Shown in pieces: positions 37,443 to 51,075 of a stretch of DNA of 64,000 nt. The DNA comes from Latrodectus hesperus (taxonomy: Eukaryota; Arthropoda; Arachnida; Araneae; Theridiidae). The notes under the pieces were generated by a model. It did no database searches and was not told where the DNA came from. It saw nothing but the letters and a program-made list of their open reading frames with translations. The stretch's first letter is position 1; each line of letters starts with the position of its first letter. Location of the stretch: the NCBI GenBank assembly GCA_037975125.1, contig CM075857.1, forward strand, positions 68,589,899 through 68,653,898, given 5' to 3'. Position numbers and translations under genes: made by a program.

Positions 37443-40400
37443 TTCTTTTAAAGTAAACCTGACTTACAACAAGCAATTTTGATGTAAAAGGATTATTAAC
37501 AAAACAGATAAATAGTACAATATTTGTTTCTAGAAATTAGGAATTCTTGAAAATCTGCAATTTCTTCTGACGTCACACTTTTCGTTATTTTTTATTACTA
37601 GAAAATAAAATGCAAACATCAAAACTTGTCAAAATTTTTTACTTTTATCTCGTTATTCTGGTTAAAGGAAGCTCAATATTGCAATTTGTAGTACAGGCAG
37701 TTTACTGAAACATCAAAACGTTGTAATTTAGATAGTGTATTTGACGATCTATTATCGAAAGTTGGATGTGACAGCTAAGTAAATGGGAATATACAGTTTA
37801 AAATAGATTCTAAACCATTATAAACTCTACTTTGTAACAGTTCTTTTACATTGACTAAAAGTTTTACAAGGCGGAAATAATATATGAGAAATGAGCAAAT
37901 GAAATAAACATTAAGTTTAACTATCATATACTTCGCGTAATAAAGTTAAAATGGAAATCATTCAGCACATATGCCTCTATAATAAATTATTTACACAATA
38001 AATACACATTATGCAAGTTTATTTATCTGCTTATATACTATTATAAAATAATAGAGTGTTGATATAATTTAAAAGGGAAAATGAAGTTTTAAATATATAT
38101 TCCAGTTTTCCTAATTAGTGATAAAATAAAATGTCAAATAAATGTAGTCATATTATGACTTGTAATCAAATGGGTAGTTTCAATCGAGGGAGTAACTTAG
38201 AAATAATGAATTTTTTAGATAGAACACTACCATTTTATTCACTAAAATATAAAAATATATTTATGAATAATGATTATTAAAGTGCAATATATTATATTAA
38301 TGTGTTGATTCATAATTTTATATGCATTATTAATTTGGCTGAAACGGATGAATAAAAATTTTTCAAATTATATATCTCCTAAACCTTTAAGTTATCTTTC
38401 ATCGGTGATGTACTGTATAATATTTAGTCGGGAAAATAAACTTACTTTTCTTCAGTAAAATATTTTTTTTCATTTTGTTTAAACTCCAAGCACAAACACA
38501 AAACTTTATTACTCTTTTATTTTAATATAAGATAATCCAAGAAATTGTACCGCCAATTACGACGTCTTAATTTTCGTAGTATGTTTAATATAAAAAAAGA
38601 TATCTAATCGATAGTAATCAATATCTCTCATGAGTATACGGACTTGGAGTTATGTATGAAGAACAATGTCATCAAGGGTTTTTCTTTTTCAATAAAGGAT
38701 TTATTGCTGACCTTACTGAATTGTTTCTTGCTTCAGTAATTGCTTCGTTTATTAAATAATTGTTACTTAATGCATAATATTTGACATCAATAAATAGCGA
38801 GCATGTTCACAAATGGATAATTTTGTTCAACTTAATTCAATTATGTATATTACAGTTTTTATGAGTTTTTGAATTTTTATTTTAATAATGTGAGACATTA
38901 TGCTTTTATTGAAATGATGAAAAATAATAAACATTTCTTAAGGTAAGAAATTTAAAACATATTAATAGCGAATATTTTCAAAATAAAATGTTTATTTACT
39001 TTAAGTGCATGTTCACGAAACACAGATAAATTAAGATTTTTTTTGATAATATTGACTTGAAACAGTAAAATAAAAATCATTAGTATTGGCAGAAAATATT
39101 ATTTTAATCATACCTAATGAATTCAAACTAATATTTATTTTTCTTATTAGATAATTTAAATTAAACAATAGAAAAATTTCCTTATAATTTTTTCTCAGTT
39201 ATCTATTTTAGTTTTATTTTCAGATTATTTTAGACTTGAATTTAAATACTTTAAAATTTATCAATGAATATCGATTTAAAAAATGAAGGGAAAATTAACT
39301 GTTAATGAGCAATAATGAAAGGAAATTTTTATTTGTATTTGTAAAACCCATTTGAAAGGCAAAGTATGAGAAAATACATGAAATTTAACTTATGTTTATT
39401 ATCATAACAGATTTTTTACCTACCCAGAGATATGAATCCTCTACCACATATTCTAAAGTATCACGTCACTACTACAGGCATGAATTGAGAAACTCATGTA
39501 CTTTTTTTAGAAGGGTATTCTAAAACATGAGCTTCATTTTATCATATGAGGTTCATTTTAAAGATGAGTGATATCTAAGATATTGAAAGGCATGATATAT
39601 AAGACATCTGAAATTAAATATATTAAATATTGTGAAAGTCCTTTATATTGTAAATTTAATTCATAATTTTTCTTCATTTATGAATATTCTTGCAGATAAT
39701 TTAATATATCACATGTGACAACTACAAACATTTTATACAAAATTTTTATTTCAGGGTGTAGAGTAATCTCGCATAAAATTGAAATAGGTACATAAGATGA
39801 AACATATTTAAAAATGAATTATTTGAAGAATGCGTTAGTGAATTTTATATGTTTATTACGAAATACAAAAAAAAATCGTTAAAACCATTAGAAGATGTAA
39901 ATTTAGTGTACAATTTGGTTAGATTTATTTAAGTGGTTGGCTCTGATTGAATTTTAGTGTTTTTGTATTTGTGAATTATCGTCAAAGTAAAATAGAAGAC
40001 TGTATATTCGTTTTAATTCAAGGTAATATAAATATTAACATAGATTCCAATACTATAAAAGTTTACAGTGTTTAAAGAAATTTAAAACGCTCATAAAATC
40101 AAACCTATTAATAAATATAATGATTTTTTATAAATGAAGAAATGCATATTTGCGTTAATATTAACAATAAAAACTAATCGAGTGTGTTCACTATGGAAAA
40201 TATGAGCACACTGTTACTGTCAAAATAAAGGAAGAATTTATATTATTGGAATAAAACATCAAGTGTGTGAGCAAAAATACAACAGAAATTCAAATCATTA
40301 CTTAAAATAAAAATTTTTTATGATTGTTATAACTTCAATTTAAGCATTTATTCGGAGAATAAATAATATAAAAGTATATTCTCATATATATTCACAATGT

Positions 40401-43400
40401 TGAAAAAAATACGAATTGAAAAGTTCTATTCTGAATGTTTTAAAATCGACTGTAATATATAATCTAAATTCTGTCAATTTTATAGTCTTAGTAAATAAAT
40501 ATTTACTGAAAGATATAGGTCATGAAATGTTCTGCAAGTATGTGAAGATTTTAAATCTTTTGACATATATTCTCTTTTTCTTGATTTATGTTTTCAGAAA
40601 AAGATTTAAAGCTACTTTATCGAAGCCACAGAAATATGTGTATGCAAGATTTATTGCTATGTCTCACATTCAAATACTATAAAACATCAACAGCAGCATA
40701 AAGTTTAAAGTTATAAGTTAGAAAACCTTGACAAAAATTTGGGTAACGAAATGATAAGGAAAATAGTGATTGAAGATATGTAGAAGAGTTATCCTATTAG
40801 TTACTCCACATATATCTCGATTTAAAAACTGTCACCAGAAAGGTGTAACGTTGTTTTTAAAAATAAAAAGTCTATATATAAATATTGAACAATTGGTGTT
40901 TCGGCTTCCTATTTTTTTTAACTCTCCTCTGGATTTTATTTATATTTTAGGGTTAAATATTGCACAATATTAAGCAACATTAGTAAATTTTAATAAAATG
41001 AAATGAATCATAATTTTCAGGTAAAATGAAATACTCACAACCTAAAACAAATAAAATAAATGATAAATAGTTTACAAAATTGCTTATATCCATGTTTTTA
41101 AAAATATAAAATGTTTTGATGATTTACAATTTTGTGTAATTTTCAATCTACAATATATTTTAGGTGCCACGAGACAGACTTATACAAGAAATTTCTGTCA
41201 TTTTCGATAGGATTAGGATATATCAGTGGGAAAACGTATGCTTAGTAAATACACATATTGAAATTATGTTTTATAATATGTTATTTTAATTTTCTTGTAA
41301 GCTATTTAACGTTATTAGTTTATAATATTTAATTATAATTTCATTTGTGAAATGAATATTATTAAAAGAATTTCACTATAATCAGAACACTTTAAAGGTA
41401 TAAATTAAATTATGAAGAATATTTTGTAATACAGAAATGTGATACCATTTGAGTATTTTATTGTTTTCACTCAACAATCCATCGAATTATATGGTATTAT
41501 ATAAAGTCTATAAATCTCCACATATATAACTCCATCTAAATTTCGAATAAGTAACACAACCTAAGATTTAATAAACTTCATATTGAAGTAGTGAATAGTA
41601 TCTATTTTACATAAACATTTGCAAGAAATTTTAACACATATAATTTCCTAACATAAAATTAAGAAGAATTTACTGTAGTTTAAAGTTAAAATGACTTGAA
41701 AATTGAACTTTGGTAAATATGTTTAGTGAGTGTATACATGTTTGAGGGCACCTGTGTGTATAAGCTTAGGATATGTTATGAACTCATAATATTATTCTTA
41801 TGATAATTCTTACAGTCACACATTACAAATTCAAACCAATAGTTTTTTACGTATTATAATTAAAAGATTTAATATTTTTCAAACTATTTGAAAAAATAAC
41901 TTAGATTTGATATAGAATTCTTAGTATTGCTGTCTCGTTGTCAAAATTAACACAATTAAGGCAAGTTTTAAAAAGCAGATACAGGAATTTGCATTTAAAT
42001 TTTTATAAATGTTCGCATAACATTCGAATACGTGTAGAAGGAAACTAAATATTACTAAAACTATAGTTTCCAAATCTATAATATATTTAATATCCATTTT
42101 ATATATTGAATATATACTATTTTGAATAAATACTTAACGATATTTATATATAATAAAAGCATTTCAATGTAAAATATTTGTAATATAATGGAAGCTAGGG
42201 AAAATCCATCAAATATATAAGGAGGGTTACTTAATAAAACAATTTTTCAACACTTTTTGATAATAGAAGTTATTTTTAATCTAGATGGATTCGTTTGAGT
42301 TAAAAAATGTACTTATGTTTAATATTTATGGCACACTGCCATTAGCACTGCCAGCAGTGACAAGTCTGTTAATATTCGATAAATTTTGAAATTTTACGAA
42401 TTATTAATAACACTTTCTTTAATTATGATTAAAAGTGTGACAAATGAATAATAAAATGCAAAGGATATTTGACGTCAAGGAAATAATTGAATGTGCTTCA
42501 GTATTTCTGTTTTACTTCATTAATGGGTTCTTTTCTTTCAAATTCCAAATACCACCCTTTAATGTTTGTTTAAATCGTTCTTACAAATTTGAAAATATTT
42601 TGGGTTTTTATTGGGAAATTCAAAACATGCAAGTTATTCACTAAATTAACTTCGCATTAAATTTTGTAATAAAATTCACACTAAATTAACATTTGAATTT
42701 TCACTTTACAATCAATTAGAATTAATATTAAAAATCACCATGCAAATTGAAAAAAAATCATTTTTATGTAAATGCATTCATATGTTTATTATACTAAATA
42801 TAAATACGGTATTATACATAAATTTCGTTTATGCATTTTTAATCAACTGAATAAAAAGGTTCCATATTTATATAAATTTATATTTATGAATGTGGAGCCT
42901 TCTTAATCATATTAGTAATATCAATTAAAAATACTTTATTGCAGTTTCTAATGAATGTGTGAAATTAAAGTTGAAGCATTCACTTGAATTTTTGTGTAAT
43001 AAAATTTAAAAAAAAATTAAGTTTATAATTTGAACTAAAAAGTAAAATTTAATTTTATATTGGTGATATTGGAAACAAGAGTATATAAAAATACATGTCT
43101 TTAATATTACCGTCCATATCTAGGGTGAGAAAATACTGAATTCTTCAAAAAATTTTTTTCCTCTTATAAACGCCCAACAATAGTTTTTATAAAATAATAA
43201 ATTTTATCTCTCACTAAATCAAATATCGTAGAAATATAGGTGCCTACCATAACAGTATAATAATTACCACGATATTATTAAATAACCAGACTGATTTTGT
43301 TTTTTAGTTTCTCATAGGTAATTTATTTTTCACGAGAGCTAATTAAAATCGTATTTACTGTGTAATGACTAATCTAAAGTATTAAAAACATTCACGTTTT

Positions 43401-44656
43401 GACGTGAACTGAACTCACAAATATTGAACTTAAGATAAAGGAGTCAATTATTTGGCTGCCAGTTCTGTTAAATCACTAGAAATTTGATTTTATGAACTAT
43501 TCTATAAAATCTTGCTTGATAAAATTAAATTTGGATCCTTTTATTTATACAATAGTGTTTTAAACAAAAATATATTTACACCTCAATCTCACACTCAAGA
43601 CAAAAACATAATTTCTCTAACAATAAGTAAAACGCATATTAATATAATATAAAGTAAAAATGAAATATATATGTTAAAAAAAATAAAAGTATTCTCAAAA
43701 CGTGAATGTTCGAGTATAAAAGTGAATCGAAAAAAATGAACCGATTTTCATTATAACAATTTGATTCTAAGGATATTTCCCTGGGAATTCCAAAGACAGT
43801 TTTCCATTACATGTTCATATATCGTGACTTCTACAGTGAAAAAAATCTAAAGGTATTTGAAGAGATAATATTAAAATTTTTTTTCCTCAGTTCCTTTTTA
43901 TATCATTTTTTCGGACATTTGACAACGAGGGCACTACTCAATTACAGGAATGTGATAAAGAATACAAAAAAAATCTCATTTTGTAGTCGATTAACTTGGA
44001 ATATTTTACCATCAGTATCGATCTTATGGCGGAAAATTTCTTCTTTCAAGAAATAAGTGCTTCGAAATGTATGATTACTTTTGGGATCTAATTATTTTTC
44101 ATTTTCTTGGAAAATAGTGGTGAGAAAGAAAGAAAAAAGAAATTCTAATATTCATTTAAAAGGTATTATTAGCTATCATATTTCTTGAATTTATTTGGAT
44201 GAATGAACGTTACTATTTTTTCTTTTAGAAAAAAGTTTAATGTAACAACAAACTAATTTAGGCCGTGAACTGTATAAGAATTTAATTTTTTAAAGCTATG
44301 CCAAAAAGTTATATTTTCCTTTTTAAAATTTTATTTAAATTTTTTTGAGTGACACTATGTATTTCATATTTGTTAATTTTTTAATATTTATCATTTTTTT
44401 AATATTGAATTAATAAAAATGATTTGAAGTAATAAAATGATTTGTTCAGATATGCTATACGCAAAGTATAAATACTTATTTTTTGTAAAGCAGGTGCATG
44501 TAAAAAATTTATGAAGGAAACAATGTCATTAAATTGCAAATAACACAAAAAATAACAAAGCAATGTTTTAAAAATATCTATGACATTTTCAAATAAATTA
44601 AAATGTTTTACTTTTAACACAAGTTTAATATTTTTTATCATTCTTTTACCATACTC

Positions 44657-44659
<3 letters not shown>

Positions 44660-44701
<42 letters not shown>
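44660..44701. repeat. (AT)n microsatellite, 42 bp
   Basis: Uninterrupted AT dinucleotides. Confidence 0.97.
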
Positions 44702-44705
<4 letters not shown>

Positions 44706-46773
44706 TTTTGTTTATGAAAGCTTTTACTCTATAGAATTTTCATTGAAAAAGAAATCCTAGTTGAACAACTTTTATTCAATGAATGAATTCACTTTATTTA
44801 TTATGAGCAAAATATCAATTAAATCTTAATATTGAAAGAAAATGTATTATTTGATATATATGAAATTTATTTGAATTTTAGATGTAAGCATTTTTATTTA
44901 AAATGTTTTGTTTATTTCTTGTAATTGTCCTGAAAATTCATTTTCAGTACGTTTTTACATTTTTTAAACTGTTAAACTTGCATTAAAATGCTTTTTAGGA
45001 ATTGAAATATTGCAATAAAGTAAAGCACATGGTAGTACACATTAACATTTTCAAATACATTATCTTAAGATTTGCTCACCAATAAGTGTTTTCATTAACT
45101 AGATGGGAAATCACATAGATTTAATTCTTGAGGATAAAAATTTCGTACACATATTTTAAATTGTAAAACTAATATTTTTCGATGGGTGTGTTTTTCTCAG
45201 TAAATTATTTCTTAATTTTTATTCAAGAGAAAATTTGCGTTATGGTATACACTGAAATTACTTCCTGTACTGTATTTGGGACGAGAATCATCTAATTAAT
45301 TTTATTCAAAATTTATGGTTTTATACAACTGATATAGTTTTTATTTGAGATTTTATTTAATAGCAAAAATTCAGAGCAAAACATTTTAATGAACATCTTA
45401 AATCTCTAAGCGTGTCAAATCATTTACAGAAAAATGAGAGATGGAAATGATATAAGGAAACAAGTTTATAATGGAAACTTTTTTTCAAATATGATAACAA
45501 TAGTCATATAAGTTAAACGGTAATTAATTTTGGCAGTTTTGTAAACATTATAAAAAAGTGTACAAAATGTAGAGAGTAAACGGAATTCCTATAACTTTTA
45601 TAGGTCAGGCAATAGTATACTCTGAAATATTTTATAAGTATTTAAAAATTTTTCGATAAATATTACTGCAGGAATAGGTACTTACTAAATAGAAATTTAT
45701 ACACTGATGTTTTACAATATTCATTATATTAATTATGATAAATAAAATTTAAAGTTAATATAATGTTAATCTTGCATTAATATTAAATGTTAAACTCGCT
45801 AAATAAAATTTTTAGAGTTAAGCAAAACACAGTTATTCTCAAGATATGTATACTTGATTTGTAAAAAAAATAATTATCAAATTATTTATAATTGCAAATC
45901 TTTCAGGAGATTTCAAGGAAGAATAAGCACTTCAAAAATAAATTTATTCCATTTTTCTCAAAAGTTTCCTTGGTTAAATTACTGCAGTTTAGATAATAAT
46001 TTATTGAATATAATAAGATAAATGTTTAGAAATTTATTTCAAATTATGTTAAAATATCGATTCTCTCAATAAAAAGCAATATCCTATCTAAAATTATATT
46101 TTTTGTTCAGCATTCCGGTATACATATATCAAAACTAAGAGCAATACTTATTATAATACCTGATATTTTAATAGTTTAAGAGAACAATTATAAAATAACT
46201 AAAGTTTTGTGTTAAAAACATTTTAAACAAATGTAAAAACAATACATTATTTTTAAAAAAATGTTTGATAAGATTTTATACTTTTAGATCATATTTATGT
46301 AATAGATTTAAAGCATAATATTTACATTGAACAAAAATTTTTATTATAAATCTTTATTTTAAAAACAGGAAACTCAAAAGTTTCTAAATCAACTATATAT
46401 TTATCCAAATCAATATACTATTTTCCTCAAAATATAGTCTATTTTTTTAAAATATTTCTTGTACTTAAACTAATATATTTTCTTTTTCCATTTGAGAGTA
46501 AACACACTATTAGTGGTTCTGTTTAAATAATCTAACACACTATCACAGCAACCATTAACTGAACGCATTTTAAGTATCTCATTCAAACATAGAATAGAAC
46601 ATTACAACGCTAAAAAGTATTCCTATATTGATTCACCAATTCATTAATGCCATCTTGTCATTAAACATCCAATTAAAATGTAAATAAACCCCGTTTATAA
46701 TAGTCACTTCTATTTTTGTAAACATATTTGAATAGTTTCGAAATTTTTGTATATTTTGAATTTTTCTTCACAG

Positions 46774-47056
46774 GAAATGGTTTTTATCATTGATTTTATA
46801 CTTTATTCTAATTTTATGTTCTCCAAAAGTTTATGCTGAATACATGAAGAACAAGTCAAATATTGCTTTTTATCGAAAGTCGTATATTACATATAGGCCA
46901 CTTTGTATAACTGAGAAGTGTATTTCAGAAATATTCCTCAATAGTAGTAATAATTTGCTTATGAATAATATATTTGTTAGTATTTTTGAGTTTACTCTAT
47001 TAAATATTCAAGGGTATTTCACATTAGTATACAGAATATTTTTGAATACGATATAA
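46774..47056 (+). other. open frame behind a good 3' splice site, signal-peptide-like start
   Basis: AATTTTTCTTCACAG (to 46773) is a strong acceptor. The frame behind it, completed by one base from a previous exon (NN|G), reads KWFLSLILYFILILCSPKVYA followed by a polar stretch, open to TAA at 47054-47056. The hydrophobic block ending in VYA resembles a signal peptide, and an upstream exon ending in AT would supply the Met. AT-rich DNA produces Phe/Leu/Ile runs by chance, no upstream exon was found and no family is recognised. Confidence 0.2.
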
Positions 47057-47517
47057 CTTGCACTCAAATCTACATATTTTATTAAGTAAATAGCGTTTCT
47101 ATGGAATCACGCGTTTCTAATACTAACTTAAAACAACACAGAATTCGAATTCCTAATATGATACGGAAATTTTACAAAAAAGTTTTATGGGCCCCTAAAT
47201 GACAAAATTTTTAAATTTTTAGAATTTTAAATAAAACTATGCATAGTTTTATAATTTTCTATGATATTCATAAAATCTATAAATTGCAAGAAATCTGAAA
47301 GCCTATACTTTAAAATATATTGGTTAATATTTAAAACTGAATATCAAGCAATATTTTAAAATTTGATAATATTTTATGATACAAATAGCAAACATCAAAT
47401 TACATTAATTGATATTTTTGCAAAATATGTTTGTTAATTAATAATTATAATGCTTTTTCGGTATCATTGAAATTTAGTACAAAATATTTAAGAATAATTG
47501 CCTTGTGCTTTATTTTA

Positions 47518-47754
47518 TGACTGTAATATTCTAAATGTTTAATTCTCGAGTATAAATATTTTCATTCGCAGCTTCTTATAGCTGTACTTTTAATATTTAT
47601 GCCCAACAAATTGTTTCTTGCAGATGCCCAACAAATGATTGTAATATTCTAATTACTTAATTCTCGAGTATAAATGTTTCCATTCACAGCTTTTTATAGC
47701 TGTATCTTTATTATATATGTCCAACAAAAGCCTACTTCTGCAAACCAAAGACTG
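47518..47754. repeat. diverged tandem duplication, 118-bp unit
   Basis: Two units beginning TGAYTGTAATATTCTAA (47518 and 47636) share TTAATTCTCGAGTATAAAT, a small stem CAGCTT...ATAGCTG, and YCCAACAAA. The offset is 118 nt and divergence about 15-20% by eye. The first unit also contains an internal GCCCAACAAA repeat at the junction. Confidence 0.75.
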
Positions 47755-50700
47755 AAATTGATGGCAACTTATGTGTTGGGATACTCATAATCTTTGCCAC
47801 GTTTAACACGAAAGTAGTTGACTCTTGATATAATTCAGAAATATGTATCAAGAAAAAACCTTAAACTTGGCCAGCTAAGCAAAAAGATTTCATTTCATTT
47901 AGATGACATTGCAAGCATGGCATATTTAATTAACTCCAGACATTCTTTTATTATAATATTATCAACCTCAAAGTAATTTATAAAAACTTTGTCAAAAATT
48001 TTTTTGAAAATTCAGTTAATAATGTTTAAAGTTGATTTCAGTATTTCAGTTGTATTTTTATGTTTAATCAGTTTTTTCTTTAATATTTTTGCCGAATATT
48101 TCAATAACAAAATAAATGTATTTTCTCTCATAGTATTTGTACTTTTAGAAAAAGTTCTAAGTTCTATTTAATTAAACTTTCTTAAAAAAATCTTTTTGAT
48201 CAAAATCTTGAGAATTTACAACGTAAATTTATATTTATTACTTTATACATATTTACGGTAGAAAATAAATGAAAAAACACTATTTGATTTTAATAATTTG
48301 AAAAAATAATAAATATATATTAAAATTGCATAAATTAAAATATGTTACTTATAAATTTCAAAATCCTTATTTAATTTGTAAATTTTTATCTATAAAACAT
48401 TTTGGAACAAAGCATTTACTTTCTTCTCAAATTTTAATGTGTGAAATATTAAATACATTTAATAAGTGATGTTGTAAAATAAATATTTTTGTTAATATTA
48501 GGTTTGAACATAAAATTTCATTCAAATGCAGTTTTTGAACATATTTCAGATTTTTATCTACAACTTATTCTTTTCACCCAATGCAAGAAAGTTTTTGTTT
48601 TCAGTTTTAAATAGCTAATCCTTAGCATGTTTGCAACTATTTTGTCAAAACAAGAAAGTTTGCTTGGAATGTAAGTCTCATAATGATTTAAATTATGATT
48701 AATAGTACGAATATTTCAGAATTATAAACTTCATTTAAAATCGATCAAAATTGGTTCTTAAGTTTTGTTGAGCAATTTTTCGGAAAATAATTTAAACAAT
48801 CATTTTGTCAGTTATACTGAATAAAAGAACAATTTCAAACCACTACAAGTAAAATGATCAAACCAAAATTTAATTGCTTTGTGACATATCGTTAAGTCAA
48901 AATCATTGTTTTAAAAATTGGGCTTAAATTAGGCCAGTTTATATACAAAAGCAAACTCTCATTACTCGTTAATTTGGCTCTATTTATAGCGAACCAACCT
49001 AATTAGCACGTTAACAGGCTTCTAAGGCGTAAACATAACGTACTCAGTTCTTTGTATATAAAGTTTATTTTCAAAACCACATTATCTCTGTTGTATTCAT
49101 TGAGATCAAAACATTAAAATAATTTTCTTCTTAAGCCAATAGACGTCAATTTATCAATGTATGTATTTACTATTTTAACAATGTATTTTCTTCTTTAACT
49201 TTAAAAATTTATATTTTCCTTCTGTAGAAATATTAATAATTAACGATGTTTTCAGATAGTTATTAGAAAGCAACTTTTAGTGAAAAGCCATATCTAGTAT
49301 TCAAAATCTATTATTTTCATGTATTTCTTGAAAAACGTTAAAATTTGGTTAACCTTGTTAGATTCTAATGTATCGAATCTCTTATGTAATAAAACTATTG
49401 AAAAACTAGTAATAAGTAAGAATAAAATATGTAATTTTCGGAAATATTTATTACTTTCAAAGTAGTTAACATTACAGTCATTTCAGAAATTTGAGTTTTA
49501 TTTAGAGAGATATTATTCTTTTAAAAATAAAATTGCTAAATATTTAAACAATTAAAGTCTTCATAATTTATGAGCACTTTATTGCATTTATGTTTAGTAA
49601 AGACAAACCAAAAGTTAATATTGTTTATGACAAAAATTTAACTTCTTTTGAAATTTACCAATACATTTCTGAAAATCATATATTATTTATTTTCACAAAT
49701 TTCATTACTTTTTTTGGATTTTTTAAATAGTGTAAAATGAAAAATGGTAATATTTCAGTTACCGATAATTCTTTTTAAGAACATGGTTATATCAAATTAT
49801 TGCCTTAAAAATTATACATTGCTGGATCAAATTTTCAATAAAATTTGATACATGATGTAAAAAGTTGACAATATAAACTGCAAAACTTTAATATTATGTT
49901 TCCATAATAAATACGTAAACAAAAATAACAAACTCAAGCAGAGCATAATAAAAATATATTTAAAGTCATTCCTTAAAAGTAGACGTTATAATGAATGGCT
50001 TCAAATAAAGTTTATGGCTCTAATTTATTCTACAATATTTGAAATTTTATAAAGATCTTTATAATTAATTATATAATGTTAATTTTGTAATAAAGTTTTA
50101 TTCAGAATTATGAAATATCCAATTACAATTATTTTCACAAGAAATTTAAGTACTTTTAATACTAGATAGTTTCCATTCTAAAAATAAAAATAATTAACAA
50201 ATATACTAAACATACTAAGAACATTAATATTAACAGAGAAACGAATTCGTTATTTTGATCACACAATTTATTAGTCAGCGTTTTCTCCTCATTTAAATCA
50301 TTAAACAAAGCAATCATGGTTATTAATTGAATAACGCTTACAATTAATTTAAATGTATTTTTAATAAGAAAATATTTGTTTAATAATTAACTTTAATAGC
50401 TCTTGTATCAACGTAATAGAAAATGTAGTTAATCTATTAGTTTACGTCGTTGAAAGTAAACTACCATAAAATTTTGAAAATTGAATGCAATTTGTAGATA
50501 AAATAATGATAATAAATTAAAATAATTACATTAATTTTTCACTATTTTGTGAAAGAGTTAGGATTGTTTTTCAATTATTTTTTAATTTCAGTTTGTCGCT
50601 TCAGATTTATATAATTAATATGCATCTATTTTTAAACAGTCACTAAATGTTACATATTAATGATGTAATATTTAGAAAAAATAAACGTTCTTTGTTTATT

Positions 50701-50877
50701 GTATTTTCTTTATAAAACAAATATTCTACTGTTTATTATAGAATAAGTAATATTTAAATTTACGGTAATTTTTGAACAAAAGAAATTAGCTAATTTTTAA
50801 ATATAAGAAAAACGTTATTAAAGACTGATGAGTTATGAAGAATTTTAATATAATATAGTAAACAAATTATAACTATT
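47755..50877. other. AT-rich non-coding stretch
   Basis: Nothing recognised between the 118-bp duplication and SINE copy 1; the only frame over 60 codons here (47989-48171) has random composition. Confidence 0.65.
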
Positions 50878-50888
50878 AACATGCATAC

Positions 50889-51064
50889 GCCGAGCTGGCA
50901 GCCGAATGGTTAGCGCTCTTGCTTTCGGTTCAACAGTTCGTGGGTTCAAATCCTACCTTGGGCATGGATGTTTGCAGTGGTTCGGAATCCACTTTAAAAC
51001 CGTAGGTCCCGGTCTAATTAGCCCTCGTGTGCAGAAAATGACCGTTGAGCGACAAACAAACAAC
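50889..51064 (+). mobile_element. tRNA-derived SINE, copy 1
   Basis: A 176-bp GC-rich insert beginning GCCGAGCTGGCAGCC. The 5' part has Pol III promoter boxes: A-box-like TGGCAGCCGAATGG (50896-50909) and B-box GGGTTCAAATCC (50942-50953). A roughly 90-nt tRNA-unrelated body follows, ending in an AAAC-repeat tail. Flanks AACATGCATAC (50878-50888) and AACATGCACAC (51065-51075) form an 11-bp duplication with one mismatch. About 91% identical by eye to the minus-strand copy at 56365-56542. Not a tRNA gene: no acceptor-stem pairing and the body continues past the T-arm. It lies antisense in the presumed KCNQ intron 1. Confidence 0.88.
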
Positions 51065-51075
51065 AACATGCACAC

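Larger units (their letters stand above)
36304..46773. other. AT-rich non-coding stretch
   Basis: About 10 kb with only the hairpin at 37414, an imperfect inverted repeat near 42854-42903 (AAGGTTCCATATT / GAATGTGGAGCCTT) and the (AT)n at 44660. Nothing coding is supported; if the KCNQ model holds, this is intron 1 sequence. Confidence 0.6.

Noticed and set aside
50889..50965. Genuine tRNA gene at the 5' part of the SINE
   Set aside because: Pol III boxes are present, but the acceptor stem does not pair, the sequence continues into a body shared with the second copy, and both copies have target duplications.
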